Shown here one piece after another: positions 8,301-17,864 of a stretch of DNA of 64,000 nucleotides. This stretch comes from Paracoccaceae bacterium (lineage in GTDB: Bacteria > Pseudomonadota > Alphaproteobacteria > Rhodobacterales > Rhodobacteraceae), in contig REER01000100.1 of the NCBI GenBank assembly GCA_007694945.1, positions 1 to 64,000 of the forward strand, in the 5' to 3' direction. A model generated the notes under the pieces. It worked only from the letters and a program-made list of their open reading frames with translations, searched no databases and had not been told where the DNA came from. Numbering within the stretch: the first letter of the stretch is position 1; every line of letters begins with the position of its first letter. Both the position numbers and the translations under genes were made by a program.

Positions 8301-9253
8301 CGCTCACGCTCTTCAAGCCGCCCGCGCCGGTGCAGCCGATCCTGATGGATCTACCCTTTCTGACGGGCGAGGAAGTGCCGCAGAACCCCTGGATCGCCGT
8401 GACCGCGCGGCGCTGGCCGGGGCTGGTGTCGGTCTATCGGCAGGTCTTCGGGCAGGAATTCGAGCTGGAAGCGCTGCTCAACCGCCCCGCGCGGGTGGGG
8501 CTGACCGAGACCGCGCTGCAGGCCAGCCCTCCGGCGGTCTGGGACCGTGGCCCGGCGCTGCGCGTGCGGATGTTGAGTGGGGAGTTAGGCTCAGTCGCGC
8601 CGCGCGACGTGCTGGAGGGCGCCAATCTGGCTGCCATCGGCATTGGCGAGGAGTGGGAGCTGTTTCAGTTTGCCGAGGCCGAACTGGTCGCGCCCGGGGT
8701 CTATGAATTACGCAACCGGCTGCGCGGGCAGATGGGCAGCGATGGTATCATGCCGCAGGTCTGGGGGCCGGGGGCCGTGGTGGTCATGCTTGACGACAGG
8801 CTGCGACCGCTGGATCTGCCGCTCAATGCGCTGGGGCTGCCGCGCAGCTACCGGGTCGGCCCCGCCAGCCGCCTGCTCTCGGACCCGAGCCAGACGGATA
8901 TCGAGGCGGTGTTCAAAGGTGTGGGCCTGCGCCCCTACCGGCCCACGCATTTGCGCGCCGCGGCGCAGCCGGATGGCAGCATGCTGTTGCGCTGGATCCG
9001 GCGTACGCGGCGTGGCGGCGATAGCTGGGGCAGCGCCGAGGTGCCGTTGGAAGAGGTTTTCGAGCGCTATCTGGTGCGGGTGTCCGTGGCGGGCCTTGAA
9101 CTGCGCAGCGAAGAGGTCGGGAGCCCGGAGTGGATTTACACCGCGGCGGCGCAGGCTAGTGACGGGGCGCCGGGCAGCTATGTGGTCGAGGTCGCGCAGA
9201 TCTCGGATGTGGTGGGGCCGGGACCCTTCGCGCGCATTGAGGTCGGGCCATGA
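5306..9253 (+). CDS. GTA tail tip / host specificity megaprotein (orfg15-like)
   Basis: A 1315-residue protein, the largest of the cluster. The N-terminal region begins with a glycine/alanine-rich hydrophobic stretch (ATLVLSAAGAAIGANFGGSVLGL...), then phage tail-tip beta domains. The middle (about residues 430-760) is a TIM-barrel, glycoside-hydrolase-like domain with AFCIGSEMRSLTQIRGPGN, YAADWSEYFG, WFIEYGCPAVDRGTNQPN and HLWAWDARPYPWFP. The C-terminal third holds phage tail protein domains with fibronectin-like strands. In R. capsulatus GTA the homologue forms the baseplate 'megatron' and determines receptor contact. It starts 7 bases after the peptidase gene. Confidence 0.88.
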   Translation: MATLVLSAAGAAIGANFGGSVLGLSGMVIGRGVGATVGQVIDQRLIGGGSRAIEGPRFERLRITGSAEGSPVPLVWGRVRLGGQVIWSTNFAETVSRSGGGGKLSQRPTVTEFSYSISFAVALCEGPILGIGRIWADGQEIAATDLNLRVYLGDYEQLPDPLIEAVEGPAQVPAYRGTAYVVIEDLELGAFGNRVPHMTFEVIRAVEGEGPQGLSDHVQAVALMPGSGDFVLATEPVLVTDDIGFDDLIDPDNDLVTGVFRPADDPKNLNTPTGQTDVLAALDGLVRELPGCRSSLLIVSWFGSDLRAGDCEIAPRVEYANRLAPDQPWAVAGRGAADTPEIARIDGRPVYGGTPSDRSVLQTISALKDRGQEVVYYPFILMEIMADNMLPDPWSDAESQAKLPWRGRITTSKAPGQPGSPDGTSDASDEVAAFFGTAQASDFIITGETITYSGPDEWRFRRFILHQAALCKAAGGVDAFCIGSEMRSLTQIRGPGNSFPAVVALIALAAEVREILGPDTKLSYAADWSEYFGYITAEGDRFFHLDPLWADDNVDAIGIDNYMPISDWRDGEDHADAPWGTIYALDYLRANIEGGEGYDWFYATDLDRQLQNRTPIVDESDWQEHWIWRYKDLRNWWQNDHHERVGGQRQPEPTAWEPRSKPFWFIEYGCPAVDRGTNQPNVFLDPKSSESAVPHFSRGWRDDTIQMQYVRAINSYWADPENNPVSELYDGPMVDMSRAHLWAWDARPYPWFPFNPELWSDGANWFRGHWITGRATGQPLDAVIAAICARAGVTQIDVREVYGVVRGFALASSDSPRAMLQSLMLAYGVEAAERDGTLVFRMRRGRAQALLGRDDLQRRDGGDLTLIRAPEAEVSGRVRMGFVEEGADFDLRVAEAIFPDDSETRAAGADLPLVLTEGEAQLVAERWLTESRIARDTLRFALPPSRDLGAGDVVALDAGEGASLWRIDRATLSFGRECEATRVEDALYEWGETARDGSSLTLFKPPAPVQPILMDLPFLTGEEVPQNPWIAVTARRWPGLVSVYRQVFGQEFELEALLNRPARVGLTETALQASPPAVWDRGPALRVRMLSGELGSVAPRDVLEGANLAAIGIGEEWELFQFAEAELVAPGVYELRNRLRGQMGSDGIMPQVWGPGAVVVMLDDRLRPLDLPLNALGLPRSYRVGPASRLLSDPSQTDIEAVFKGVGLRPYRPTHLRAAAQPDGSMLLRWIRRTRRGGDSWGSAEVPLEEVFERYLVRVSVAGLELRSEEVGSPEWIYTAAAQASDGAPGSYVVEVAQISDVVGPGPFARIEVGP

Positions 9254-9340
9254 CGCCGCGCGCACCAACGGCCCGCCCACCCACCCTCGCAAGGGCCCTG
9301 CGTGCCCTTGCTTGCCGTCGGCGCGCGCGGCGTCCCCGCA

Positions 9341-9631
9341 ATGCGTGAGATCACCCATGGCGACGTGCGCGCGGCGGCGCGCGTGTTGATCTCCCGCCCG
9401 GAGGAGGACTGGCCCCTGCTCATGGCGCGTATGCTGGAGGATGCGCATCACGCCGATTGCTACCGCAAGGCGCAGGTGCACCTTCATCCGCGCCTCGGCA
9501 ATGGCACCCTGATGAGCGCGGCTTTCGCGCTGGGGGTGCCCCCCGAGCCACCGGCCTCGGACCTGCGCTATCTGCATGCGCTGGGCCATGTCATCGCGGC
9601 TGTACTCGACTGGCACGGGGCACGCGTGTGA
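9341..9631 (+). CDS. Conserved small Rhodobacterales protein (DUF7742-like)
   Basis: A 96-residue protein: MREITHGDVRAAARVLISRP, then LLMARMLEDAHHADCYR, then LHPRLGNGTLMSAA and a C-terminal hydrophobic helix. I recognise the pattern 'M.PI..GDV.AAARVL...LHPRWGNGSLM' from small uncharacterised proteins of Rhodobacterales (DUF7742 from memory, not checked). No catalytic motif is obvious. It lies 87 bases after the GTA tip gene on the same strand, so it could be cotranscribed with the GTA or merely flank it. A GTG at 9302 would add 13 residues. Confidence 0.6.
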   Translation: MREITHGDVRAAARVLISRPEEDWPLLMARMLEDAHHADCYRKAQVHLHPRLGNGTLMSAAFALGVPPEPPASDLRYLHALGHVIAAVLDWHGARV

Positions 9632-9728
9632 ACCTGCTGCGGTGTGCCACGCCTGATCTGACACACCTTTCGCAATGCGCGCATATTCCCTCTTTCGTCA
9701 AACTGGCCTGCGGCCTATATCCGCCCGC

Positions 9729-11567
9729 ATGGCACAGGCACCGCTTCTCCAACTCTCTCAGATCGGACTCACCTTCGGCGGCAACCCGCTCTTCGAAGGG
9801 CTGGACCTTGTGGTCCAGCCCGGTGATCGGATCGCCCTTGTCGGGCGCAATGGCTCGGGCAAATCCACGCTGATGAAGCTGATGGCCGGGCTGGTCGAGC
9901 CCGACCGAGGCACGCGCAGCCTCGCGCCTGCGACCTCGGTCGGCTATATGGAGCAGGATCCCGATTTCACCCCCTTCGCGACTCTCGGCGATTTCGCCAC
10001 GCAGGCGCTGGATCCGGCCGAGCATTACCGCATCGCGATGGCCGCCGAGGGGCTCGATTTCGATCCTGCGCGCGAGCCCTCCCGCGCTTCGGGCGGGGAG
10101 CGCCGCCGGGCGTCGTTGGCCAAGCTGTTGGCCGAGGCACCCGAGCTGATGCTGCTCGACGAGCCGACCAACCATCTTGATATTCAGGCCATCGGCTGGC
10201 TGGAGGCGCGGCTGCGCGAGACCCGCGCGGCCTTTGTGCTGATCAGCCATGACCGCGCCTTTCTTCGCACGCTCACGCGCGCCACGCTCTGGCTGGACCG
10301 TGGGCAGATGCGCCGCCGCGAGGCCGGGTTCGAGGGGTTCGAGGACTGGCGCGACAAGCTCTGGGCCGAAGAGGATGACGCGCGCCACAAGCTTGATCGC
10401 AAGATCAAGGCCGAGGCGCGGTGGGCCGTCGAGGGGATCAGTGCGCGGCGCAAGCGTAATCAGGGCCGTGTGCGCGCGTTGCAGGCGCTGCGCGCCGAAC
10501 GCGCAGCGCAGGTCCGCCGTCAGGGCACGGCCGAGATGGCGCTGGAGACAGCGGCCCCCTCGGGCAAGCTGGTGGCCGAGCTGGAGCGCGTCCACAAATC
10601 CTATGGCGACCTTCCGATCCTGCGCGATTTCTCGCTGCGCATCCAGCGCGGCGAGCGGGTGGCGCTGGTGGGGCCCAATGGCGCGGGCAAGACCACGCTC
10701 TTGCGGCTGATCATGGGCGAGGAGGAGCCGGATTCAGGGACGATCCGGCGCGGCACCAACCTGGTGCCTGCGCTGTTTGACCAGACCCGCGCCCAGCTCG
10801 ACCCCGACTCCAGCCTGTGGGAGAACCTGACCGGTGATCCGCTGATGCGGGTGCCGGGGCAGGCGGATCAGGTCATGGTGCGCGGGCGGCCCAAGCATGT
10901 GGTGGGCTATCTCAAGGAGTTCCTGTTTGACGAGGCTCAGGCGCGCGCGCCTGTGCGCGCCCTCTCGGGGGGCGAGAAGGCGCGGCTCCTGCTGGCGCGA
11001 ATCATGGCGCAGCCCTCGAACCTTCTTGTGCTCGACGAGCCGACCAATGACCTCGATATCGAGACGCTTGATCTGTTGCAGGATATCCTGGGCGAGTATG
11101 ACGGCACAGTGCTGCTGGTCAGCCATGACCGCGATTTCATCGACCGGATCGCCTCGACGACCCTGGTATTCGAGGGCGCCGGGCGGGTGACGGCTTATGC
11201 CGGTGGGTGGAGTGACTACCTGTCCCAGCGCCCGAGCAAAGCCGAACCGGGGCCGGAGGCCCCGGCCACCGGAACGCCCCCTGCAAAACCTGCGCGTGCC
11301 GCGGAAAAACCGGTCAATCCATCGCAGGGGCTGAGCTTCACCGAGGCCCACAGGTTGGAACGTCTGCCCGCCGAAATCGCCCGGCTGGAGGCGGAGATCG
11401 CGAAGCTCTCGGAGCTGCTGGCCGATGCCGATCTCTTCACCCGCGAACCGGTCAAGTTCCGCAAGGCCACCGAGGCGCTGGCCGCGCGCCAGTCAGCGCT
11501 GGAGGCGGCTGAGGAGGACTGGCTCACCCTCGCCGAAAAGGCCGAAGCGGAGGTAAGCGCGCGTTGA
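9729..11567 (+). CDS. uup: ABC-F family ATPase, Uup type
   Basis: A 612-residue soluble protein with two ABC ATPase domains and no membrane segments. Domain 1: Walker A GRNGSGKST (residues 39-47), signature SGGERRRAS, Walker B LMLLDEPTNHLD. Domain 2: Walker A GPNGAGKTT, signature SGGEKARLLLA, Walker B LVLDEPTNDLD. The linker is basic and helical; the C-terminal 70 residues form a coiled coil (RLERLPAEIARLEAEIAKLSE), which points to Uup rather than EttA. ABC-F proteins act on ribosomes or on branched DNA/ribosome-assembly substrates. The ATG at 9729 puts the first strand (PLLQLSQIGL) at the usual position; the frame is open upstream to 9675. Confidence 0.85.
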   Translation: MAQAPLLQLSQIGLTFGGNPLFEGLDLVVQPGDRIALVGRNGSGKSTLMKLMAGLVEPDRGTRSLAPATSVGYMEQDPDFTPFATLGDFATQALDPAEHYRIAMAAEGLDFDPAREPSRASGGERRRASLAKLLAEAPELMLLDEPTNHLDIQAIGWLEARLRETRAAFVLISHDRAFLRTLTRATLWLDRGQMRRREAGFEGFEDWRDKLWAEEDDARHKLDRKIKAEARWAVEGISARRKRNQGRVRALQALRAERAAQVRRQGTAEMALETAAPSGKLVAELERVHKSYGDLPILRDFSLRIQRGERVALVGPNGAGKTTLLRLIMGEEEPDSGTIRRGTNLVPALFDQTRAQLDPDSSLWENLTGDPLMRVPGQADQVMVRGRPKHVVGYLKEFLFDEAQARAPVRALSGGEKARLLLARIMAQPSNLLVLDEPTNDLDIETLDLLQDILGEYDGTVLLVSHDRDFIDRIASTTLVFEGAGRVTAYAGGWSDYLSQRPSKAEPGPEAPATGTPPAKPARAAEKPVNPSQGLSFTEAHRLERLPAEIARLEAEIAKLSELLADADLFTREPVKFRKATEALAARQSALEAAEEDWLTLAEKAEAEVSAR

Positions 11568-11575
11568 TACCCGGT

Positions 11576-11596
11576 CGCGGGTGCCCTGCACCCGCG
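11576..11596. terminator. Hairpin between convergent uup and usg
   Basis: CGCGGGTGC (11576-11584) pairs perfectly with GCACCCGCG (11588-11596) around a 3-nt loop. It sits between the converging stop codons of uup (11567) and usg (11600), so it probably serves both strands as a 3' end hairpin. There is no T-run on either side, so true intrinsic termination is uncertain. Confidence 0.5.
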
Positions 11597-11599
11597 CTA

Positions 11600-11899
11600 T
11601 CAGTGCAGGCGCAGATTGTTCCGCGCAAAGCGCCCGATATCGAACTCGCCCACCACATGGCGCCACTCACCGGCGGAAAGCTGTTTGCGATGCGTGAAGC
11701 GTACCGAATGCAGCGGCCCTTCGATACTGTCCTGCCAGAATTCGATGAATTCGAACAGGCGCGGGTAATCGGGGGCCAGATCATAGTCCTGCCAGACGAA
11801 AGTGTTCAGCACATGGGTATGGTCAGGCATGCGATAGGTCATCTCGGCCGTGGTCAGCCCATAGCCCTTGAGCATGAGTTCGATCGGGTGTGTTTCCAT
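11600..11899 (-). CDS. usg: Usg family protein
   Basis: A 99-residue protein with the highly conserved Usg pattern: LKGYGLTTAEMTYRMPDH, VLNTFVWQDYDLAPDYPRL, FWQDSIEGPLHSVRFTH and a HVVGEF motif. Usg was named from an ORF next to trp genes in some bacteria and is widespread in alphaproteobacteria; its biochemical role is unknown. No trp gene is nearby here. GAGAGG lies six bases upstream of the ATG. It converges on uup and is divergent from gyrA, sharing a roughly 195-base intergenic region. Confidence 0.9.
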   Translation of the reverse strand: METHPIELMLKGYGLTTAEMTYRMPDHTHVLNTFVWQDYDLAPDYPRLFEFIEFWQDSIEGPLHSVRFTHRKQLSAGEWRHVVGEFDIGRFARNNLRLH

Positions 11900-12094
11900 A
11901 TGACGCCTCTCTCTTCGGTCCCCCTGAGGAGAATCATGCCAGAGAGAAGATAATTTTCAATGAAAACATGTTATTGGCACTGGTGCCCTGTGGCTGACAA
12001 CGCCAAAGGGAATGTGCCATTGCACCCCATATCATGGTTCTGGTACAGTGCCGGAAACCATATCTAGAGCAGCGTCAACAGGCATGAGGATCAG
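11900..12094. promoter_or_regulatory. Divergent usg/gyrA promoter region
   Basis: This 195-base AT-richer gap must hold promoters for usg (minus) and gyrA (plus). A short inverted repeat GGCAC-TG-GTGCC lies near 11976-11987, and a four-codon mini-ORF (ATG at 12084, stop overlapping the gyrA GTG) sits over the gyrA ribosome-binding site. I cannot assign the -35/-10 elements with confidence, and no RNA gene is visible. Confidence 0.35.
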
Positions 12095-14830
12095 GTGAGC
12101 GACACCCCGGAACCCCCTGAAAACATGGGCGAAACCTCGCCCGCGGCGCCTTCGGGCCCGACTGTCTCGATCACGCAGGAAATGCGCGCCTCCTATCTCG
12201 ATTACGCGATGAGCGTGATCGTCTCGCGCGCCATCCCCGATCTGCGCGACGGCTTAAAACCTGTGCATCGGCGCATTCTCTATTCGATGCAGATGAACGG
12301 GTTTACCCATGACAAACCCTATCGCAAATCGGCTCGCGTGGTTGGTGACGTGATCGGGAAATACCACCCGCATGGCGACTCGGCGGTCTACGAGGCGCTG
12401 GTACGCATGGCGCAGCCCTTCTCGATGTCGCTCAAGCTGCTGGACGGGCAGGGCAATTTCGGCTCGATGGATGGTGATAACGCTGCCGCCATGCGCTATA
12501 CCGAAGTGCGAATGGACAAGCCCGCCGCCATGCTGCTCGCGGATATCGACAAGGACACGGTCGATTTTCAGGACAATTACGACGGTCAGGACCGCGAACC
12601 GACCGTTCTGCCGGCGCGCTTTCCGAACATGCTGGTCAATGGCGCGGGCGGTATCGCGGTGGGCATGGCGACCAATATCCCGCCGCATAATCTGGGCGAA
12701 GTGGTCGATGCCACGCTGGCGCTGATCGACAACCCCGATCTGACCAGTGCCGACCTGATGGAGTTCGTCCCCGGTCCCGATTTCCCGACAGGCGCGCAAA
12801 TGCTGGGGCGCTCCGGCGCGCGAAAGGCCTATCTGGAGGGGCGCGGCTCGGTCATCATCCGCGCGAAAACGCATATCGAAGAGGTCCGCAAGGACCGGTT
12901 TGCGATCATCGTGGACGAGATTCCCTATCAGGTGAACAAGTCCACCATGGTCGAGAAGATCGCCGATGCCGTGCGCGAGAAGAAGATCGAGGGCATTGCC
13001 TCGGTCGCCGATGAATCCGACCGTGTGGGTGTGCGCGTGGTGGTGGAGTTGAAGCGCGACGCGACACCCGATGTGGTGCTCAACCAGCTTTTCCGCTTCA
13101 CGCCGATGCAAACTTCTTTCGGTTGCAACATGCTGGCGCTCAATGGCGGACGGCCCGAGCAGCTCACCTTGCGCGATTTCCTGACCGCCTTCATCGCCTT
13201 CCGCGAAGAGGTGGTGACACGGCGTACGGCGTTTGAACTGAACAAGGCGCGCGAACGCAGCCATGTGCTTTGTGGTCTGGCTGTGGCGGTGTCGAATGTG
13301 GATGAGGTGGTCGCCACCATCCGTGCCTCGGCCGACCCGGCCGAGGCACGTGAGAAACTCATGACAAGGCGCTGGCCCGCGCATGATATCGCCGATTACA
13401 TCCGCCTGATCGACGACCCCAGCCATACGCTGAACGAGGACGGCACCTATAACCTCTCGGAAGTGCAGGCCCGTGCGATCTTGGAGTTGCGCCTGCAGCG
13501 CCTGACGGCGATGGGGGTCAAGGAAGTCACCGACGAGTTGGAAGCCCTGGCCGCGAAGATCAAGGATTACCTCGATATCCTGCGCTCACGCGCGCGGGTG
13601 ATGGAGATCATCGGGGATGAACTTCGCGAGGTGCGCGAGGCTTTCGCCGTTCCGCGCCGCACCGAGATCGTGGACTGGTCCGGCGATATGGAAGACGAAG
13701 ACCTGATCGAGCGCGAGGATATGGTCGTCACCATCACGGCGGGCGGCTATATCAAGCGCACACCGCTGGCCGAGTTCCGCGCCCAGCGTCGCGGCGGCAA
13801 GGGGCTCGCGGGGATGGCGACCAAGGATGACGACGTTGTCACCTCGCTCTTTGTCGCCAACACGCATACGCAGCTTCTGTTCTTCACCACCGACGGGATG
13901 GTCTACAAGCTCAAGACCTGGCGCCTGCCTCTGGGCGGGCGCAATGCGCGCGGCAAGGCGATGGTGAATATTCTGCCCATCGCGGCGGGGGTCAGCATTG
14001 CCGCCATCATGCCGGTCGAGCGGCCCGAGGAAGAATGGGAGTATCTGCAGATCGTCTTTGCGACCTCGCAAGGCGATGTGCGGCGCAATCAGCTTTCGGA
14101 TTTCACCAATGTCATGCGTAATGGCAAGATCGCGATGAAGCTGCCCGAGGGCGTGACACTGGTCAATGCGCGCATCTGTGACGAGAATGACGATGTGATG
14201 CTGGTAACCTCCTCGGGCCGCGCGATCCGTTTCCCCACGACCGATGTTCGTATCTTCAAGGGCCGCGATTCGACCGGCGTGCGCGGCGTGCGATTGGGTG
14301 AGGACGACCGGGTGGTCTCGATGGCCGTCATCCGCCATTTCGAAACCACGCCCGAAGAGCGTGAGGCCTTCATCCGCCAGCGCCGCCTGATTGCCGGGGT
14401 GGTCGAGGATGAGGGCGACGAGCTTGACGAGGCGGTCGAGGCGGGCCAGCTCAGCCCCGAGCGCTATGCCGAAATGTCCGCCGCCGAAGACCTGTTGCTG
14501 ACCATCACCTCCGGGGGCTTGGGCAAGCTGACCTCGAGCCATGACTACCGCATCACGGCGCGGGGCGGGCAGGGGGTTGGCGCCACTGACAAGATGATGC
14601 GCGGTGGTGCGCTGGTTGCGCTCTTTCCGGTCGAAATGTCGGATCAGGTGATGCTGGTGACCTCGCGCGGGCAGTCGATCCGCGTGCCGATCGAGGGGAT
14701 CCGCTTCCTGCGCCGCACGGGTGGGGGCGTTCGCGTGCTGAACCTCAATGGCTCGGGCGAGCAGGTGGTCTCGGTTGCGCGGATTGCCGAGACAGGTGAA
14801 GAGACTGGCGCGGAGCCGGGCGAAGAATGA
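12095..14830 (+). CDS. gyrA: DNA gyrase subunit A
   Basis: A 911-residue GyrA. The N-terminal breakage-reunion domain has [19 protein letters not shown], the quinolone region [13 protein letters not shown] (Ser96 and Glu100 correspond to E. coli Ser83 and Asp87) and the catalytic Tyr135 in [10 protein letters not shown]. The C-terminal beta-pinwheel starts around residue 530 and includes the GyrA box AQRRGGKG, which distinguishes it from ParC. The tail is acidic. GyrA with GyrB introduces negative supercoils. The start is GTG with GAGGAT a few bases upstream. The stop overlaps the next small gene by ATGA. Confidence 0.97.
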   Translation: MSDTPEPPENMGETSPAAPSGPTVSITQEMRASYLDYAMSVIVSRAIPDLRDGLKPVHRRILYSMQMNGFTHDKPYRKSARVVGDVIGKYHPHGDSAVYEALVRMAQPFSMSLKLLDGQGNFGSMDGDNAAAMRYTEVRMDKPAAMLLADIDKDTVDFQDNYDGQDREPTVLPARFPNMLVNGAGGIAVGMATNIPPHNLGEVVDATLALIDNPDLTSADLMEFVPGPDFPTGAQMLGRSGARKAYLEGRGSVIIRAKTHIEEVRKDRFAIIVDEIPYQVNKSTMVEKIADAVREKKIEGIASVADESDRVGVRVVVELKRDATPDVVLNQLFRFTPMQTSFGCNMLALNGGRPEQLTLRDFLTAFIAFREEVVTRRTAFELNKARERSHVLCGLAVAVSNVDEVVATIRASADPAEAREKLMTRRWPAHDIADYIRLIDDPSHTLNEDGTYNLSEVQARAILELRLQRLTAMGVKEVTDELEALAAKIKDYLDILRSRARVMEIIGDELREVREAFAVPRRTEIVDWSGDMEDEDLIEREDMVVTITAGGYIKRTPLAEFRAQRRGGKGLAGMATKDDDVVTSLFVANTHTQLLFFTTDGMVYKLKTWRLPLGGRNARGKAMVNILPIAAGVSIAAIMPVERPEEEWEYLQIVFATSQGDVRRNQLSDFTNVMRNGKIAMKLPEGVTLVNARICDENDDVMLVTSSGRAIRFPTTDVRIFKGRDSTGVRGVRLGEDDRVVSMAVIRHFETTPEEREAFIRQRRLIAGVVEDEGDELDEAVEAGQLSPERYAEMSAAEDLLLTITSGGLGKLTSSHDYRITARGGQGVGATDKMMRGGALVALFPVEMSDQVMLVTSRGQSIRVPIEGIRFLRRTGGGVRVLNLNGSGEQVVSVARIAETGEETGAEPGEE

Positions 14831-15153
14831 GCCTGCCGGGTCTGGCTGAGGCGCTGGCAGATCTGGCCGCGCGAGGCGAGACCACGACCTACGGCGCGCT
14901 GGCGGAGCGGCTGGAGGTGCCGGGACCGGGTCGCATTGCGCGACTGACAGACGCGCTTGAGGCCTCGATGGAAGAGGATGCCGCCGGGGGCGCCGCGCTG
15001 CGCGCGGCGCTCGTCCTGGGGCGGAGCTCGGGCGGGTTGCCTGCGCTGGGGGTCTTCCTCAAGGCCGAGGCGCTGGGGTTGTTCGATCCGCAGAAGATGA
15101 CAGCGGAGGCGTTTCACGCGGCGCAACGCGCGCGGCTTTTCGGGCGCGCGTGA
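14827..15153 (+). CDS. Uncharacterised protein translationally coupled to gyrA
   Basis: A 108-residue protein overlapping the gyrA stop by ATGA, so very likely cotranslated. The sequence [42 protein letters not shown] resembles the winged-helix DNA-binding half of alkyltransferase-like (MGMT C-domain) proteins, where TTYGALA is a known helix-turn segment, but no PCHR-type active-site cysteine is present. The C-terminal part ([16 protein letters not shown]) is hydrophobic and helical. Function unknown; a small nucleic-acid-binding protein is only an inference. Confidence 0.6.
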   Translation: MSLPGLAEALADLAARGETTTYGALAERLEVPGPGRIARLTDALEASMEEDAAGGAALRAALVLGRSSGGLPALGVFLKAEALGLFDPQKMTAEAFHAAQRARLFGRA

Positions 15154-15191
15154 ACGGCTCTATGACCGGCTCGTGACCGTGACAGGTCCGT

Positions 15192-15428
15192 TCAGGCTTG
15201 CTTGTCACCTGCCTGACGCGCCAGCAGGTCTTGCAGCACGAAGACCCGGATCGCGGAGGCCAGCCCGACATCGCCGCGGGCGGCGTCGATCTCGGCGGCG
15301 AGCGCATTGATCGGCTGGTTGCGCGCGCGAGCGATGCGGCGGAATTCCTGCCAGAACAGCGCTTCTAGCGAGACCGAGGTGCGATGGCCGCGCAGGGTCA
15401 GCGAATGCTTGACTGGGCGTCCGCTCAT
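15192..15428 (-). CDS. Ribbon-helix-helix domain protein
   Basis: A 78-residue protein of the RHH_4 family (PF13467): VKHSLTLRGHRTSVSLEALFWQEFRRIARARNQPINALAAEID. The 'HSLTLRGHRTSVSLE' strand plus two helices fit a ribbon-helix-helix DNA-binding fold. It forms a two-gene unit with the DUF4169 gene upstream (stop and start overlap at 15425-15428). Its target is unknown. This pair next to fumC is a common arrangement in Rhodobacterales. Confidence 0.82.
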   Translation of the reverse strand: MSGRPVKHSLTLRGHRTSVSLEALFWQEFRRIARARNQPINALAAEIDAARGDVGLASAIRVFVLQDLLARQAGDKQA

Positions 15429-15601
15429 GTCTCGCGCTTGTGACTGTCAAGATGCGCGCGGTCCTTGTGGGCTTCTGCCTTCTCGAGGGCGCGCGCAGCT
15501 TTGCTGCGCGCGTGCCTGGCCGCATTCTCGCTGCCCTTGGCGCGTCTTTCCGCGCGGGCGGCCTGTTTGCGGGCGGTGCGCAGGTTGATGATCTTGCTCA
15601 T
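15425..15601 (-). CDS. DUF4169 family small basic protein
   Basis: A 58-residue, lysine/arginine/alanine-rich helical protein, MSKIINLRTARKQAARAERR, ending AHLDSHKRET. This matches the DUF4169 family of alphaproteobacteria (start MSKxINLRxxRKxxAR). The ATG at 15601 follows GAGCCCTCT weakly; the stop TGA overlaps the ATG of the ribbon-helix-helix gene, so the two are cotranslated. The role is unknown; its charge suggests nucleic acid or ribosome binding. It is short and easy to miss in gene calls. Confidence 0.85.
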   Translation of the reverse strand: MSKIINLRTARKQAARAERRAKGSENAARHARSKAARALEKAEAHKDRAHLDSHKRET

Positions 15602-15866
15602 AGAGGGCTCGTCACAGACTCCGCGTTAGTCTTGCCGCTTGCGTGGCCGCGGTCAAGCGCGGTCGCGCGGCTGATGGTGCGCGCTGTTGCTGGGATCGAA
15701 TTTGAGTATTTGTGGCAACAAAATGAGGTGGGTGGTTGAGGGGTTGCTCGTGAAGGGGGCGGAGAGCACTTTGCGGGTGCAGGGTGGCGCATCTCTGCGC
15801 AAGGGACTTGCCGGACGAATGGAAGGCGGGCAGTCTGGAGAAGATGACGGCTGTGATGAGGCGGTG
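15602..15866. other. Divergent intergenic region DUF4169 / secreted protein
   Basis: This 265-base gap separates the minus-strand DUF4169 gene from the plus-strand exported-protein gene. It contains one copy of the dispersed AT-rich motif (15702-15728). The frame of the exported protein is open through most of the gap, but a signal peptide fixes its start at 15867 or 15870. I see no other gene or RNA here. Confidence 0.5.
15702..15728 (+). repeat. Dispersed intergenic motif, copy 1
   Basis: The segment begins TTGAGTATTTGTGGCAACAA and continues AATGAGG. It matches the family consensus near TTTGAGTATTTTTGGCAAGA followed by AAATGAAG, with G at position 10 and C for G near the end. Other copies are at 26710-26740, 33906-33936 (minus), 47690-47718 and 52571-52598. 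All lie at or between gene ends. Confidence 0.6.
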
Positions 15867-16370
15867 ATGATGTGGGCTTTGCGTGGAGCGTTTTGCGTGG
15901 TCGCGCTGGTGGCTGCTCTTGCGGGGGTGCCGGGTCACGCGGAGGACGGTCTGACATTGGTTTTCAAGGGCGAGAGCTATCATTTTGCGCCCGAGATGGA
16001 CGGTGCGCGGACGGGGTTCACCCGGTTTGCTGCGCTGGAAGCCGTCAGTCTGGAAGGGGCGCGCCCGGACGGGCCGGAGCGGCTTGTGTTGCAGGTCTCG
16101 CTGGCGCCGGGGGAAGGGGCCGATGTTGCACCGCTTGATGGGCGGATCATGTTCCGGCCCGATGGCTGGCGCGATTACTGGGTCTCGGCAGCGGTGTTTC
16201 CGGGCGATGCCATCCTGATCGAGGAGTTGGAGTTGAGTGGGCCGGAAGCGTGGATTGCCGGGGGGTTCGATCTTGAGCTGTGCCCGGTCGCTTCGCCACT
16301 GCATCCGCCGGATACCTCCGGCTGCGAGCAGGCCATCGGTGAATTTCGCACCAGATTGATGCGCGATTGA
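15867..16370 (+). CDS. Exported hypothetical protein
   Basis: A 167-residue protein with an N-terminal signal peptide (MMWALRGAFCVVALVAALAGVPGHAEDG, hydrophobic core residues 8-20, cleavage near GHA/ED), so probably periplasmic. The mature part is beta-rich (LTLVFKGESYHFAP, ERLVLQVSLAPGEG, GRIMFRPDGWRDYWVSAAVFPGDA) and has two cysteines near the C-terminus that could form a disulfide. I do not recognise the family. It is convergent with fumC. ATG 15867 or 15870 are both possible; upstream in-frame codons would bury the signal peptide. Confidence 0.65.
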   Translation: MMWALRGAFCVVALVAALAGVPGHAEDGLTLVFKGESYHFAPEMDGARTGFTRFAALEAVSLEGARPDGPERLVLQVSLAPGEGADVAPLDGRIMFRPDGWRDYWVSAAVFPGDAILIEELELSGPEAWIAGGFDLELCPVASPLHPPDTSGCEQAIGEFRTRLMRD

Positions 16371-16379
16371 GCCTCGGGG

Positions 16380-16401
16380 GCCGCGCCCTTGCGGGCGCGG
16401 C
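16380..16401. terminator. Hairpin between exported protein gene and fumC
   Basis: GCCGCGCCC (16380-16388) pairs perfectly with GGGCGCGGC (16393-16401) across a TTGC loop; on the minus strand this is a GCAA tetraloop. It lies between the converging stops at 16370 and 16408, so it can end both transcripts. No T-run is present on either side. Confidence 0.6.
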
Positions 16402-16407
16402 TCGGCG

Positions 16408-17802
<1,395 letters not shown>

Positions 17803-17864
17803 GCGGCAGGGCTCCTTGGATGGGTAAAAACCGCCCTGTCCTTAGCCTGTGCCTCTCAGGAAAT

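Noticed and set aside
1-9253. Reading the phage-like block as an active prophage
   Set aside because: Gene order, tape measure length and family types match a gene transfer agent; no integrase, repressor, replication or lysis genes are seen in the window.
11966-11995. TTGGCACTGGTGCC as a sigma-54 promoter before gyrA
   Set aside because: There is no GC-type -12 element at the needed spacing; only a short dyad remains.
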